From: Nocardia aobensis NBRC 100429 | GTDB lineage: Bacteria > Actinomycetota > Actinomycetes > Mycobacteriales > Mycobacteriaceae | NCBI RefSeq assembly: GCF_000308375.1 | Contig: NZ_BAFQ01000179.1 | Location: 1 to 47,427, forward strand | DNA length: 47,427 nt | Direction of reading: 5' to 3' | Part shown: piece after piece, positions 38,112 through 45,843 of the stretch | Position numbering within the stretch: position 1 is the stretch's first letter | Layout: every line of letters starts with the position of its first letter | Notes under the pieces: generated by a model | The model's database searches: none | What the model was told of the DNA's origin: nothing | Seen by the model: only the letters and a program-made list of their open reading frames with translations | Position numbers and translations under genes: made by a program

Positions 38112-39314
38112 TTGACCGTCGAACACCCCGGAGAAGATGAGGTCAGGCAGCTCGCGCGACGGGTCGAGAAGGCCCGCGGGCGGCTTGCGTACCAGTTCGA
38201 TCCGGCGCTGACCGAGGCCCTCTCCGAGAACGAGCTGCAGGCCGAACGTGAACTCGCGGAGAAGATCCGCGAGCAGGAACGCGAACAGCGCTGGAAAAAT
38301 GTACAGGCGGCGGCATCGACGTCCGACCGCGCCAGGCAGACCTCCGAAGCGATCGCGAAGGCCGATATGCGAGATCTGTTGATGGCCCGCAAGGCAATTG
38401 CGGCGCAGAGACGAGAATCCAGCCCGCACGCCAAGGTGGCGTCGCTGTATCGGCATCGCGCCTGGTCGATGCGTGCTCTCGCGGGTGTGGTCATCGCCGG
38501 CATGCTGTGGTCGGCCGTCAACGTGCAGCACAACATCGCCCCCGGTGGCCCTACCGATCCGCTGTACTGGTTCAGCTACCTGCTCGAAGGCATGATCAGC
38601 GTCTGCCTGGTCATCATCATGATCGGCACCAACAAGGTCGCCGAATGGGGCATCCTGGAGAGCCGCCGTCAGGTCGCGCTCGCCGAACTGGCCCTGCTGG
38701 CGCTGACCGTCGGCCTCAACACCTACCCGTACCTGCGCAGTGGCGACTGGTACAACGTCGGCGTGCACGCGGTGGCGCCGGTGATGATCGGTGTGGCGCT
38801 GCTGGTGCACGACGCGGCAAGTCAGCGCTACGGCCAGGCCATCACCCAGGCCACCGATCAGATCCGCGATCTGCCCGACCCGGCCGAACAGATCCGCCGC
38901 AGCATGCCGACCTTCGTCAGCTTCATCCGGCAGTCCGCGCCCGACACCCGCCCGGCCCCGATGGCCGCGCTGCCCGGCGCCGGCGACACCACCACCGAGG
39001 CGCCGGCCACCGAATCCGCGCGCACGGTGGAGACGGTCGATCCGATCGTCGAGCCGGACATCTGGACCCCGAAGAAGTCCTCGACTCGCCGGTCCGATAC
39101 CGATGCGGCGGATTCGGTCGCCGACGGCAAGGCGAGCAAGCCACCGAAATCCGATGCCGCCGACGACGACTCGGATCCGCTGAGCGCCTACGACACCGGC
39201 CAGTTCCGCATCGCGGACAGCCTCGAGCAGGAACTCGAACAGATCCGTGCCGAGCGGAAGGCGGCCCGCGCCGCGAAGCAGCGCGCGGCCTCCAACGGCT
39301 CGATCATCGACTGA
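38112..39314 (+). CDS. DUF2637/SpdB-like membrane protein
   Basis: About 400 residues from TTG 38112 (start uncertain). Residues 1-100 are charged and helical, Glu/Arg/Gln/Ala-rich (ALSENELQAERELAEKIREQEREQRW), and look like a coiled coil. Four membrane helices lie at about 117-205 (SMRALAGVVIAGMLWSAVNV through VAPVMIGVALLVHDA). The C-terminal 180 residues are Asp/Ser/Thr-rich and probably disordered, ending in a basic coiled coil. The membrane part resembles DUF2637, found in actinobacterial plasmid-transfer SpdB proteins and stand-alone genes. No tra or relaxase gene is nearby, so a transfer role is doubtful. Followed by two terminator-like hairpins. Confidence 0.6.
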   Translation: MTVEHPGEDEVRQLARRVEKARGRLAYQFDPALTEALSENELQAERELAEKIREQEREQRWKNVQAAASTSDRARQTSEAIAKADMRDLLMARKAIAAQRRESSPHAKVASLYRHRAWSMRALAGVVIAGMLWSAVNVQHNIAPGGPTDPLYWFSYLLEGMISVCLVIIMIGTNKVAEWGILESRRQVALAELALLALTVGLNTYPYLRSGDWYNVGVHAVAPVMIGVALLVHDAASQRYGQAITQATDQIRDLPDPAEQIRRSMPTFVSFIRQSAPDTRPAPMAALPGAGDTTTEAPATESARTVETVDPIVEPDIWTPKKSSTRRSDTDAADSVADGKASKPPKSDAADDDSDPLSAYDTGQFRIADSLEQELEQIRAERKAARAAKQRAASNGSIID

Positions 39315-39323
39315 TCCATACCC

Positions 39324-39383
39324 CGGTACGTCCCCTCGTACCGTCTGCACAACAGCCCGGCGCGACCAGCGCCGGGCTGTTGT
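39324..39383 (+). terminator. Two tandem hairpins after the DUF2637-like gene
   Basis: The first is CGGTACG (39324-39330) with CGTACCG (39337-39343). The second is ACAACAGCCCGGCGC (39349-39363) with GCGCCGGGCTGTTGT (39369-39383), a perfect 15-pair stem and five-base loop. The second alone should stop transcription, isolating the orphan mce gene downstream. Confidence 0.8.
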
Positions 39384-39498
39384 CGTTCCCGACCGGCGTG
39401 GCATAGATCACAACCGGCCGCCTCCGGCTACAGTGCCTGCGGTCAGCGCAATCATTGCCGGCGTTTTCGGGTTTCGTGGGGAAGTTCGAGGAGGCGTG

Positions 39499-40542
39499 GT
39501 GAGCATCCGCAAGCAGGCGCTCGGATTCGGCGCATTCGCCATCGTCTCGGTTCTGGTCACGGTGGTGATCTGGAATACGCTGGCGCGCACGGTGAACGGC
39601 CCTACCGACCGTTATTCGGCGATCTTCAGCGATGTGCTCGGGCTGCGGCCCAACGACGACGTGCGCATCGCCGGGGTGCGGGTCGGCAAGGTCACCGCGA
39701 TCGGCTTCGACGTCAACCCCCAGACCAACAAGCATCTGGCGAAGGTGACCTTCGAGGTGCAGCGCGATCAGCACCTCTACAGCGACACCAAGGCGCTGGT
39801 CCGCTATCAGAACCTGATCGGTCAGCGGTATCTCGCGCTGGCGCCCGGTACCGCGCCGGATTCGCGCCTTCTCGCGGCCGGTGGGCGGATCCCGCTGGAA
39901 CGCACCGAACCCTCCTTCGATATCTCGGCCTTCCTCAACGGTTTTCAGCCGCTGTTCGAGAATCTGCTCCCGGAGCAGGTGAACGACCTGTCGACGACGT
40001 TGATCCAGGCGCTGCAGGGCGACGGGGTGTCGTTGTCCACCTTCATCACCCAGGCCGCCGCACTGGCCACCGACTTCGAGCGGCGCGACGCGATTCTGAA
40101 AGACATCATCACGAACCTGTCCGGAGTGATGTCGGGCCTGGCCCGGCGCAGCGACGAACTGGAAACCCTGATCACCCAGACCCGCGCGCTGGTCAGCGGC
40201 CTCTACGAACAGGGGCAGTCGCTGCTGGCCTCGACGGAGCAGATCGCCGGTGCCACCGATAGTTTGGTGGCGATGGTCTCGCAGGTGCAGCCGAAGCTGG
40301 TCCCCGCGCAGAACTCCACCCGGGACGCGCTGACGCTGCTGATAAACAACGGCGCGAAATTGGATCAGGCCGCGATCGATCTGCCCGGAATCCTGTCCGA
40401 TGTCGGCAAGTTCTCCGGGGACGGGACCTACGCCACCGCGTATCTGTGCTCTCTCGACATCTCGCTGTACGGCATCCTGTTTCCGCGTGGATTGTTCTCG
40501 CAGATCGGCGGACACAACCAGTCGGCGGTCTGCCGCCCCTGA
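39499..40542 (+). CDS. Orphan MceB-like MCE family protein
   Basis: 347 residues from GTG 39499 behind GAGGAGG; a GTG three bases earlier is too close. A transmembrane anchor lies at about residues 7-27, followed by the MCE domain (FSDVLGLRPNDDVRIAGVRVG), a helical region, and a C terminus with Cys pairs (YLCSLD...SAVCRP) as in MceB. It is clearly the closest relative of the operon gene at 317-1339: long shared runs include VRYQNLIGQRY, RIPLE-TEPSFD and RGLFSQIGG. No yrbE or other mce gene is adjacent, and it lies between strong hairpins, so it is a one-gene transcript. It might replace MceB in a hexamer under some conditions. Confidence 0.9.
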   Translation: MSIRKQALGFGAFAIVSVLVTVVIWNTLARTVNGPTDRYSAIFSDVLGLRPNDDVRIAGVRVGKVTAIGFDVNPQTNKHLAKVTFEVQRDQHLYSDTKALVRYQNLIGQRYLALAPGTAPDSRLLAAGGRIPLERTEPSFDISAFLNGFQPLFENLLPEQVNDLSTTLIQALQGDGVSLSTFITQAAALATDFERRDAILKDIITNLSGVMSGLARRSDELETLITQTRALVSGLYEQGQSLLASTEQIAGATDSLVAMVSQVQPKLVPAQNSTRDALTLLINNGAKLDQAAIDLPGILSDVGKFSGDGTYATAYLCSLDISLYGILFPRGLFSQIGGHNQSAVCRP

Positions 40543-40552
40543 CCCAGGACGG

Positions 40553-40590
40553 CAACGGGCCCGGCTCCGAAGCAGGAGCCGGGCCCGTTG
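40553..40590. terminator. Bidirectional terminator between convergent genes
   Basis: CAACGGGCCCGGCTCC (40553-40568) and GGAGCCGGGCCCGTTG (40575-40590) form a perfect 16-pair stem with a six-base loop. It is 11 bases after the orphan mce stop and 10 bases after the convergent GlsB stop, so it can serve both. Confidence 0.85.
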
Positions 40591-40599
40591 TTCGTGCGC

Positions 40600-40863
40600 T
40601 CAGGCGCGACTGCGGATCGCCTTGTAGATGACCAGAATGATCACGGCACCGACGATCGCGCCGAGGAAAGTGTGCTGGACGGGCGGGTGGACGCTGAACT
40701 TGTGCGGCGCGAAGACCAGACTGCCCAGGGTCCCGCCGACGTAACCGCCGACGATGCCCAGCACGATGGTCAGAATCCAGCCGAAGTTCTCCTTACCGGG
40801 AACCAGGAGGCGAGCGATCGCACCGGCGATGAGGCCGATGATGATCATCGTGATGATACCCAT
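40600..40863 (-). CDS. GlsB/YeaQ/YmgE family stress membrane protein
   Basis: An 87-residue transglycosylase-associated-type protein with three hydrophobic segments: IITMIIIGLIAGAIARLLVPG at the start, GWILTIVLGIVGGYVGGTLGSLVF, and a C-terminal helix, AIVGAVIILVIYKAIRS. The GLIAGAIAR and GIVGGYVGG motifs define the family. Members are induced by stress in many bacteria, with unknown biochemical role. ATG 40863 follows AAGGAG at seven bases. It lies beside HdeD on the same strand, but a hairpin separates them. Confidence 0.9.
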   Translation of the reverse strand: MGIITMIIIGLIAGAIARLLVPGKENFGWILTIVLGIVGGYVGGTLGSLVFAPHKFSVHPPVQHTFLGAIVGAVIILVIYKAIRSRA

Positions 40864-40940
40864 GGTGAATCTCCTTGCGGGCAACCTGTAGGGGACCCGA
40901 CGGTAGCAGGGGAAAGGCCCGGTTCGCAGGCGCACGACGT

Positions 40941-40968
40941 CGCCCCAGGCGAATTCGCGCCCGGGGCG
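40941..40968 (-). terminator. Terminator candidate after hdeD
   Basis: CGCCCCAGGCG (40941-40951) pairs with CGCCCGGGGCG (40958-40968), 10 of 11 bases, around AATTCG. It lies 19 bases after the HdeD stop on the minus strand. Confidence 0.5.
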
Positions 40969-40986
40969 AAGGGGTGTGCCGGCCGA

Positions 40987-41577
40987 TTACAGGTCGACGG
41001 GAGTCTTCTTGGCCACGCTGCGGACCTCGATGGCGTAGATCATCTCCATCACGCCCATGAAGATCAGCCACCAGCCGACGACCAGTGCCAGCACGGTGAT
41101 CGAGTGGATGGGCCAGACCACCAGTGCGATACCGCCGATCAACAGCAGGATGCCGAAGAAGATCGACCAGCCGCGACCCGGAACCCCTTGCGGCGTCTCG
41201 GCTCCCGCGACCATGGCGGCGATGCCGCGGAACAGCCAGCTGATGCCGATCCACAGGCCCAGCAGCACCAGGGAGTTGCCGATGCTGCGGAAGGCGAAGA
41301 AGGCGAGGATGAACGACAGGATGCCGCTGATGAGGGTCAGCACCCGGTAGCCGGTGCTGACGTGCGGGCCGAAGGCGGCGATCAACTGCAGGATTCCGGA
41401 GATCAGCAGGTAGACGCCGAACAGAATGCCGGCCACGGCGAGCGTCGGACCGGGCCAGACGAGCACGATAATCCCGACGATCACCGACAGCAGGCCGATG
41501 ACCAGCAATGATTGCCATGCGCCACGGGCCAATTGGTGCAATGGCCCCACGTAAACTCCCTCTTTGCTGGTTGTCAT
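40987..41577 (-). CDS. HdeD family (DUF308) membrane protein
   Basis: A 196-residue membrane protein with six predicted helices arranged as three hairpins. It carries the DUF308 repeats LLSVIVGIIVLVWPGPTLAVAGILFGVYLLISGILQL and LLIGGIALVVWPIHSITVLALVVGWWLIFMGVMEM. HdeD is linked to acid resistance in Escherichia coli; its function in actinobacteria is unknown. No Shine-Dalgarno precedes ATG 41577. On the minus strand TATCCT (41589-41584) lies six bases before the ATG, so the mRNA may be leaderless, as for the DUF6328 gene. Confidence 0.88.
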   Translation of the reverse strand: MTTSKEGVYVGPLHQLARGAWQSLLVIGLLSVIVGIIVLVWPGPTLAVAGILFGVYLLISGILQLIAAFGPHVSTGYRVLTLISGILSFILAFFAFRSIGNSLVLLGLWIGISWLFRGIAAMVAGAETPQGVPGRGWSIFFGILLLIGGIALVVWPIHSITVLALVVGWWLIFMGVMEMIYAIEVRSVAKKTPVDL

Positions 41578-41856
41578 GTGGGCAGGATAAGTCCAGTGGG
41601 CTCGATAGCGGGCAATTAACCAGTATCGAACGAGTTACGTTGTGCGAGCGAGCGCCGCGGGCGCGGCACCGGCGATGGCGAGAATTCGTGCCGGAATGCC
41701 CCTCGATGCACGAAATCGGCGCGGCGCCCTGCCCAGGCGGCGGTTTTCGCATCGGCCGCTGCGCTGGATGGCCGGATATGCCTCCCGGATCGGACCCTGA
41801 TCGAGCGCGGGCCGCAGTCCCGCGGTCGAGACCCCTTACCGGGAGATGGAGTGCTC

Positions 41857-42705
41857 ATGATTCTCGTGACCGGATCCACCGGAACCGTCGGACGTGCCGT
41901 GATCGATCACCTGCTCGCCGCGGGTGAACCGGTGCGCGCCCTGACGCGTCGCCCCGATGCCGCCGCACTGCCACCGGGGGTGGAGGTCATCGGCGGCGAT
42001 CCCGGGCGGCCGGACATGTTGTCGCGCGCCCTGCGCGGGGTATCGCGGGTATTTCTACTGTCGTCCGGGCCCGAGCTCGCCGAACACGACCGCAATATCG
42101 TGACCGCGGCCGCGCGGGCGGGGGCCGAGCGCGTCGTGAAGCTGTCCTCGGGGCGCGCCGGCGATTCCGAGGCGACCGATCCGATCCCGGCCTGGCATCG
42201 CGCCGGTGAGCGTGCGGTTGTCGGCAGCGGGCTCGCGTGGACGATCCTGCGCCCCTTGGGCTTCATGTCGAACGCTCTGCACTGGGCACCGACGGTCCGC
42301 GAGCACGATACGGTCTACGCGCCCTACGGGCACGGGCGTATCGCGGTGATCGATCCGGCGGATATCGCCGCGGTCGCCGTCGCCGCACTGGTCGAGGCGG
42401 GGCACGACGGCCGTATCCATACGCTGAGCGGGCCGCAGGCGTTGACGCCGGCGGAGCAGACCGGGATTCTGTCGGAGGTTCTGGGGCGGCCGCTGCGCTA
42501 TGTGTCCACCGAACCGGCGCAGGCGCATGCCGCCCTGCTCGGCGCCGGGGTCGACGAGGTCATGGCCGATGCGATCATGGCGCTGCGGGCCACCGCGCTG
42601 GATTCGTTCACCTCGGTGATCCATCCGGACGTGGAGCGGATCACCGGCCGCCCCGCCCGCACCTTCCGGGAATGGGCCCGCGACCATCGCGCCGATTTCG
42701 AATAG
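41857..42705 (+). CDS. NmrA-like NAD(P)-binding protein
   Basis: 282 residues from ATG 41857 with GGAG six bases upstream. The Rossmann start ILVTGSTGTVGRAVIDHLLAAG (2-23) and RALTRRPD identify an atypical SDR of the NmrA/QOR2 type, which lacks the YxxxK active site. It contains GDPGRPDMLSRALRGVSRVFLLSS, then an AWTILRPLGFMSNAL substrate-pocket segment. Such proteins act as NADP sensors or quinone/azo reductases. No partner gene is evident. The 279-base gap to its left contains no gene that I can see. Confidence 0.85.
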   Translation: MILVTGSTGTVGRAVIDHLLAAGEPVRALTRRPDAAALPPGVEVIGGDPGRPDMLSRALRGVSRVFLLSSGPELAEHDRNIVTAAARAGAERVVKLSSGRAGDSEATDPIPAWHRAGERAVVGSGLAWTILRPLGFMSNALHWAPTVREHDTVYAPYGHGRIAVIDPADIAAVAVAALVEAGHDGRIHTLSGPQALTPAEQTGILSEVLGRPLRYVSTEPAQAHAALLGAGVDEVMADAIMALRATALDSFTSVIHPDVERITGRPARTFREWARDHRADFE

Positions 42706-42824
42706 GCCACGGCCGCAATGGATTCACGCCGGCCGCACCGGTCGTCGGCGGTCGGCGCGGCGGCGATGGATAGGCTGGGTGCGGGTATCGACACCTGTCC
42801 ACCGCTGCGCAGAATCGAGGCGTC

Positions 42825-43688
42825 ATGGAACTGAGTCTGCACTACTGGAACTTCTCGACTCCCGCCGATCCGGCGCGCACCGCCGGTGCCATCGCGGAGA
42901 CCGCGCGGATCGCCGAGGAAGGCGGTTTCACCGAATTCACGGTGATGGATCACTACTTCCAGATGGAACACACCGGGGTGGCCGAGGAGTCGATGCTCGA
43001 GGCCTATACGACCCTGGGGTACGTCGCCGCGCTGACCGAGCGGATGCGCCTGGCGGTACTGGTGACCGGGGTGATGTACCGGTATCCCGGCCTGCTCGCC
43101 AAGATCGTCACCACCCTGGATGTGCTGTCGGGCGGGCGGGCGCAGCTCGGTATCGGCGCCTCCTGGTACGAGCGGGAGCAGCGCGGGCTGGGTGTGCCGC
43201 TGGTGCCGATGGGGGAGCGTTTCGAACGACTCGAGGAGACCCTGCAGATCTGCCTGCAGATGTGGAGCGACGACAACGGCCCGTACCAGGGGACGCACTA
43301 CCGGTTGGACGAAACACTGTGTGTACCGGCGCCGTTGAGCCGTCCGCGGCCGCCGATCCTGATCGGTGGTGGCGGAGAGAAGAAGACTCTGCTGCTGGTC
43401 GCCCGCTACGCCGACGCGTGCAATCTGTTCGCTTCCTCGCCCGAGGATGTCGCGCACAAACTCGACGTGCTGCGCGCGCACTGCGCGGCGGAGGGACGCG
43501 ATTACGACGCGATCCGCAAGACCGCCACCTATATCGGCCCGGTCGTCAACGATCCCGATGCCTTCGTCGCCGACGCCGAACGCTATGCGGCACTGGGGAT
43601 TACGCAATTCGACATCATGCCCGACCGGGATCCGGTCGAATACGCCGAACGTGCGGCGGAGTTGGTGCCGCGGCTGCGTTCACTCTGA
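42825..43688 (+). CDS. LLM-class F420-dependent oxidoreductase
   Basis: A 287-residue luciferase-like TIM-barrel oxidoreductase of the F420-dependent subgroup (start MELSLHYWNF; TVMDHYFQMEH; LAVLVTGVMYRYPGLLAKIVTTLDVLSGGRAQLGIGASWY; ILIGGGGEKKTLLLVARYADACNLF). Nocardiae and mycobacteria make coenzyme F420 and have many such enzymes of unknown substrate. The F420 assignment is from the subgroup's typical middle region, not from a unique residue. It is a single gene between NmrA and the convergent TetR gene. Confidence 0.88.
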   Translation: MELSLHYWNFSTPADPARTAGAIAETARIAEEGGFTEFTVMDHYFQMEHTGVAEESMLEAYTTLGYVAALTERMRLAVLVTGVMYRYPGLLAKIVTTLDVLSGGRAQLGIGASWYEREQRGLGVPLVPMGERFERLEETLQICLQMWSDDNGPYQGTHYRLDETLCVPAPLSRPRPPILIGGGGEKKTLLLVARYADACNLFASSPEDVAHKLDVLRAHCAAEGRDYDAIRKTATYIGPVVNDPDAFVADAERYAALGITQFDIMPDRDPVEYAERAAELVPRLRSL

Positions 43689-43707
43689 TTTGTTCACTCT
43701 GATGGGT

Positions 43708-44331
43708 TCACCCGGATGCGCGGCCGTACTCGCCGAAGGCCGGTTCCAGCAGATCGAAGATCCGCTCGGCCTCGGCGGTGACGGTGGCCGCGACGTGGTG
43801 GCGCGACGCGCCCGACAGTTGTAGCTGCTGAATCCGCTGGAACAGCAGGCGGCAGGCCGCCGTGAACTGGGCGGCGGCCGCGCGGCGCAGCAGATCGTCA
43901 CCGGGCAGTACCTCGGCCAGGGCCTGTTCGCGCAGCTCGTGGAGTTCGCGCACCCGCGCGGTGAGCGTGGGGCTGTCGGCGAGCATGCGGCTGAATTCCG
44001 GCCCCGAGAAGCCGAGGTCGGCGGCGTGATCCTGTGCCGCGGTACGGAACCGGCGCCGTAGCGCGTCGAGGGCCGATTCGTTCGCGGCGCGGGCGGTCAC
44101 CGCTGCGGCGAGAGCTCCGACGAACTGCTCGTGATGGTCCAGCGCCAGATCCTCCTTGCGGGGGAAGTAGTTGGTGACGGTCTTCTTCGCCACTCGTGCG
44201 GCCTCGGCGATCTCGGCGATCGTGGTCGCCTCGAATCCGCGCTCGATGAACAGCCTGGTCGCGGTGTCGGAGATCTCCTGGCGGGTCCGCTGCTTCTTGG
44301 TCTCCCGCAGTCCCGGGGGTGCGCTGGTCAT
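43708..44331 (-). CDS. TetR family regulator
   Basis: A 207-residue TetR protein. The DNA-binding domain is about residues 12-60 (RTRQEISDTATRLFIERGFEATTIAEIAEAARVAKKTVTNYFPRKEDL); the K-K-T-V-T-N-Y-F recognition helix is of the type common in repressors of drug or fatty-acid oxidation genes. The C-terminal ligand domain carries an LFQRIQQL helix. The gene is divergent from a medium-chain reductase, and two copies of a 15-base inverted motif lie between them. Local autoregulation is likely. Confidence 0.88.
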   Translation of the reverse strand: MTSAPPGLRETKKQRTRQEISDTATRLFIERGFEATTIAEIAEAARVAKKTVTNYFPRKEDLALDHHEQFVGALAAAVTARAANESALDALRRRFRTAAQDHAADLGFSGPEFSRMLADSPTLTARVRELHELREQALAEVLPGDDLLRRAAAAQFTAACRLLFQRIQQLQLSGASRHHVAATVTAEAERIFDLLEPAFGEYGRASG

Positions 44332-44340
44332 GAAAGAAGG

Positions 44341-44407
44341 TTACCACCGACGTAAAATTCGCCTTGACGTATGTTGAGACCGCTGCCTAATCTTACGTCG
44401 GTAGTAA
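44341..44407. promoter_or_regulatory. Paired TetR operators and divergent promoter
   Basis: TTACCACCGACGTAA (44341-44355) and TTACGTCGGTAGTAA (44393-44407) are inverted copies of one 15-mer with one mismatch. Each also has TTAC...GTAA ends. A rightward promoter, TTGACG (44364-44369), 18 bases, TAATCT (44388-44393), touches the second operator at its -10. The first operator is nine bases from the tetR ATG. The arrangement suits simultaneous repression of both genes. Confidence 0.75.
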
Positions 44408-44496
44408 GAATTCGATGAGGCTGCCGTAACAGCTGCCGAGTCATCTCCGAGTATCAGTTCGCGGCCGCATGCCGCCCAGGTCGAAAGACGCTGTCA

Positions 44497-45426
44497 GTGC
44501 GCGCAATTCAGTTCACTCCCGCCGCGGATCGCATCGCCGAGGCCCGGATCGTGGCGATCGAGCGTCCCGCGCCCGGCCCTGGGCAATTGCTGGTCCGCAC
44601 CGAGTTGACCGGTGTGAGTGTCGGACTGGTACGGATGCTGCGGGCCGACGCCGCGGCGAATCCCGGTGGGGAGATGGTCGGAACGGTGGTCGCGGTGGGC
44701 TCCGGCCTCGAGGAAACGTGGATCGGCACCCGGGTGGGCGGTGTGGTGTTCGCCTCGTTGTATGCCGAATACGTCTGTGCCACACCGGCGATGGTCACCG
44801 AGATCCCGGCCGGTGTGCCGGCGGCCGACGCCCTGGCCGTGGTGCGTGGCGGCCTGGTCGCGATGGGCGTGGTGCGGGCCGCGAAATCCGTTGCGGGCAG
44901 CTCGGTTCTGATCACCGCCGCTGCCTCCGGGGCCGGACATCTGGCGCTGCAGCTCGCCCGGGCGGCCGGAGCGACCCGGGTGGTCGGCGCGGTCGGATCG
45001 GCCGGCAAGTTCGATTTCGTGCGGGAGTGCGGCGCCGATGCCGCGCTGACCTACGACCGTCCGTGGTCCGAGACCTTCGACATCGTGCTCGACGGTGTCG
45101 GCGGCGAAATGGTGCAGCGCGGGGTGGACAGCCTGGGAGCACACGGCACGCTGGTCGCCTTCAGTGCGGGCGGCGGCGCGGTCGACACCTCCACGCTGCT
45201 GGGTGAACTCAAAACGGTCACCGGTTTCTCGATGGGACTGCTGTCTCGGACCGAACCCCAACTGATCGAGCGGTATCGGGCGGAGTTGTGGAAGCTGTTG
45301 GAGCAGAATGTGTTACGGCCGCACGTGCAGGTGCGTGACTGGACCGAACTGGATGCCGTCGTCGATCTGATCGCCACCCGCCGCACCGTGGGGCGGATGG
45401 CGATCAGCGCCGGGCCCGGCGTGTGA
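44497..45426 (+). CDS. Zinc-independent medium-chain reductase (quinone-oxidoreductase-like)
   Basis: 309 residues from GTG 44497. The GroES-like N-terminal domain (1-120) has no structural or catalytic Zn ligands. The NADPH domain is about 120-270, with SVLITAAASGAGHLALQLARAAGATRVVGAVGS as cofactor loop. It ends in RTVGRMAISAG, the common K/R-x-x-G-K/R-x-V/A terminus of quinone oxidoreductases. Probably reduces quinones or enones with NADPH. The TetR gene facing it and the operator pair suggest induction by an electrophile or xenobiotic. A reduced SD (GAAAGA) lies upstream. Confidence 0.85.
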   Translation: MRAIQFTPAADRIAEARIVAIERPAPGPGQLLVRTELTGVSVGLVRMLRADAAANPGGEMVGTVVAVGSGLEETWIGTRVGGVVFASLYAEYVCATPAMVTEIPAGVPAADALAVVRGGLVAMGVVRAAKSVAGSSVLITAAASGAGHLALQLARAAGATRVVGAVGSAGKFDFVRECGADAALTYDRPWSETFDIVLDGVGGEMVQRGVDSLGAHGTLVAFSAGGGAVDTSTLLGELKTVTGFSMGLLSRTEPQLIERYRAELWKLLEQNVLRPHVQVRDWTELDAVVDLIATRRTVGRMAISAGPGV

Positions 45427-45441
45427 TGAGCGCGCTCGCGC

Positions 45442-45843
45442 TCACAACACCGCTTGGGTCTGGGTGACCTTGCCGACGAGTTTGCCGGCGTCGTCGTGGA
45501 TTTCGGTCTCCACCACGATGAAACTGCGCCCCGCGTGCAGCGGCGTCGAGGAGGCCACCGCGTACCCGGACCGTACCGCCCGCAGGAAGTTCGTCTTCGA
45601 CTCCACGGTCGTGGTGCCCTGTTTGCCCTCCGGCAGATTCAGGTACGCGCACACCGCGCCGGTGGCGTCGGCCAGCGACATCAGCACCCCACCGTGCAGG
45701 GCGCCGCCCAGCGTGCACAGGCTCTCGTCCCACGCGAGCCGACTGCGCACCAGCTTCGGCCCGTGCTCGAGCACCTCGACGCCGAGCTTCTCGGTGAACG
45801 GCATGGTGCTGTGGAACAGCCGGGTTCCTTCGGTATCGATCAT
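45442..45843 (-). CDS. PaaI-type hotdog thioesterase
   Basis: A 133-residue hotdog-fold acyl-CoA thioesterase. The helix motif LGGALHGGVLMSLADATGAV (45-64) carries the conserved His-Gly-Gly and Asp used in hydrolysis, and the strand TTTVESKTNFLRAV follows. PaaI-type enzymes hydrolyse phenylacetyl-CoA-like or other acyl-CoAs. The ATG overlaps the stop of the upstream mmpL gene (ATGA), so the two are co-translated. This suggests that the thioesterase acts on the acyl-CoA form of the lipid moved by the MMPL pump. Confidence 0.88.
   Translation of the reverse strand: MIDTEGTRLFHSTMPFTEKLGVEVLEHGPKLVRSRLAWDESLCTLGGALHGGVLMSLADATGAVCAYLNLPEGKQGTTTVESKTNFLRAVRSGYAVASSTPLHAGRSFIVVETEIHDDAGKLVGKVTQTQAVL

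Noticed and set aside
38112..39314. Part of an integrated conjugative element
   Set aside because: The DUF2637/SpdB-like membrane protein stands alone; there are no tra, relaxase, integrase or att-like repeats nearby and base composition does not change.
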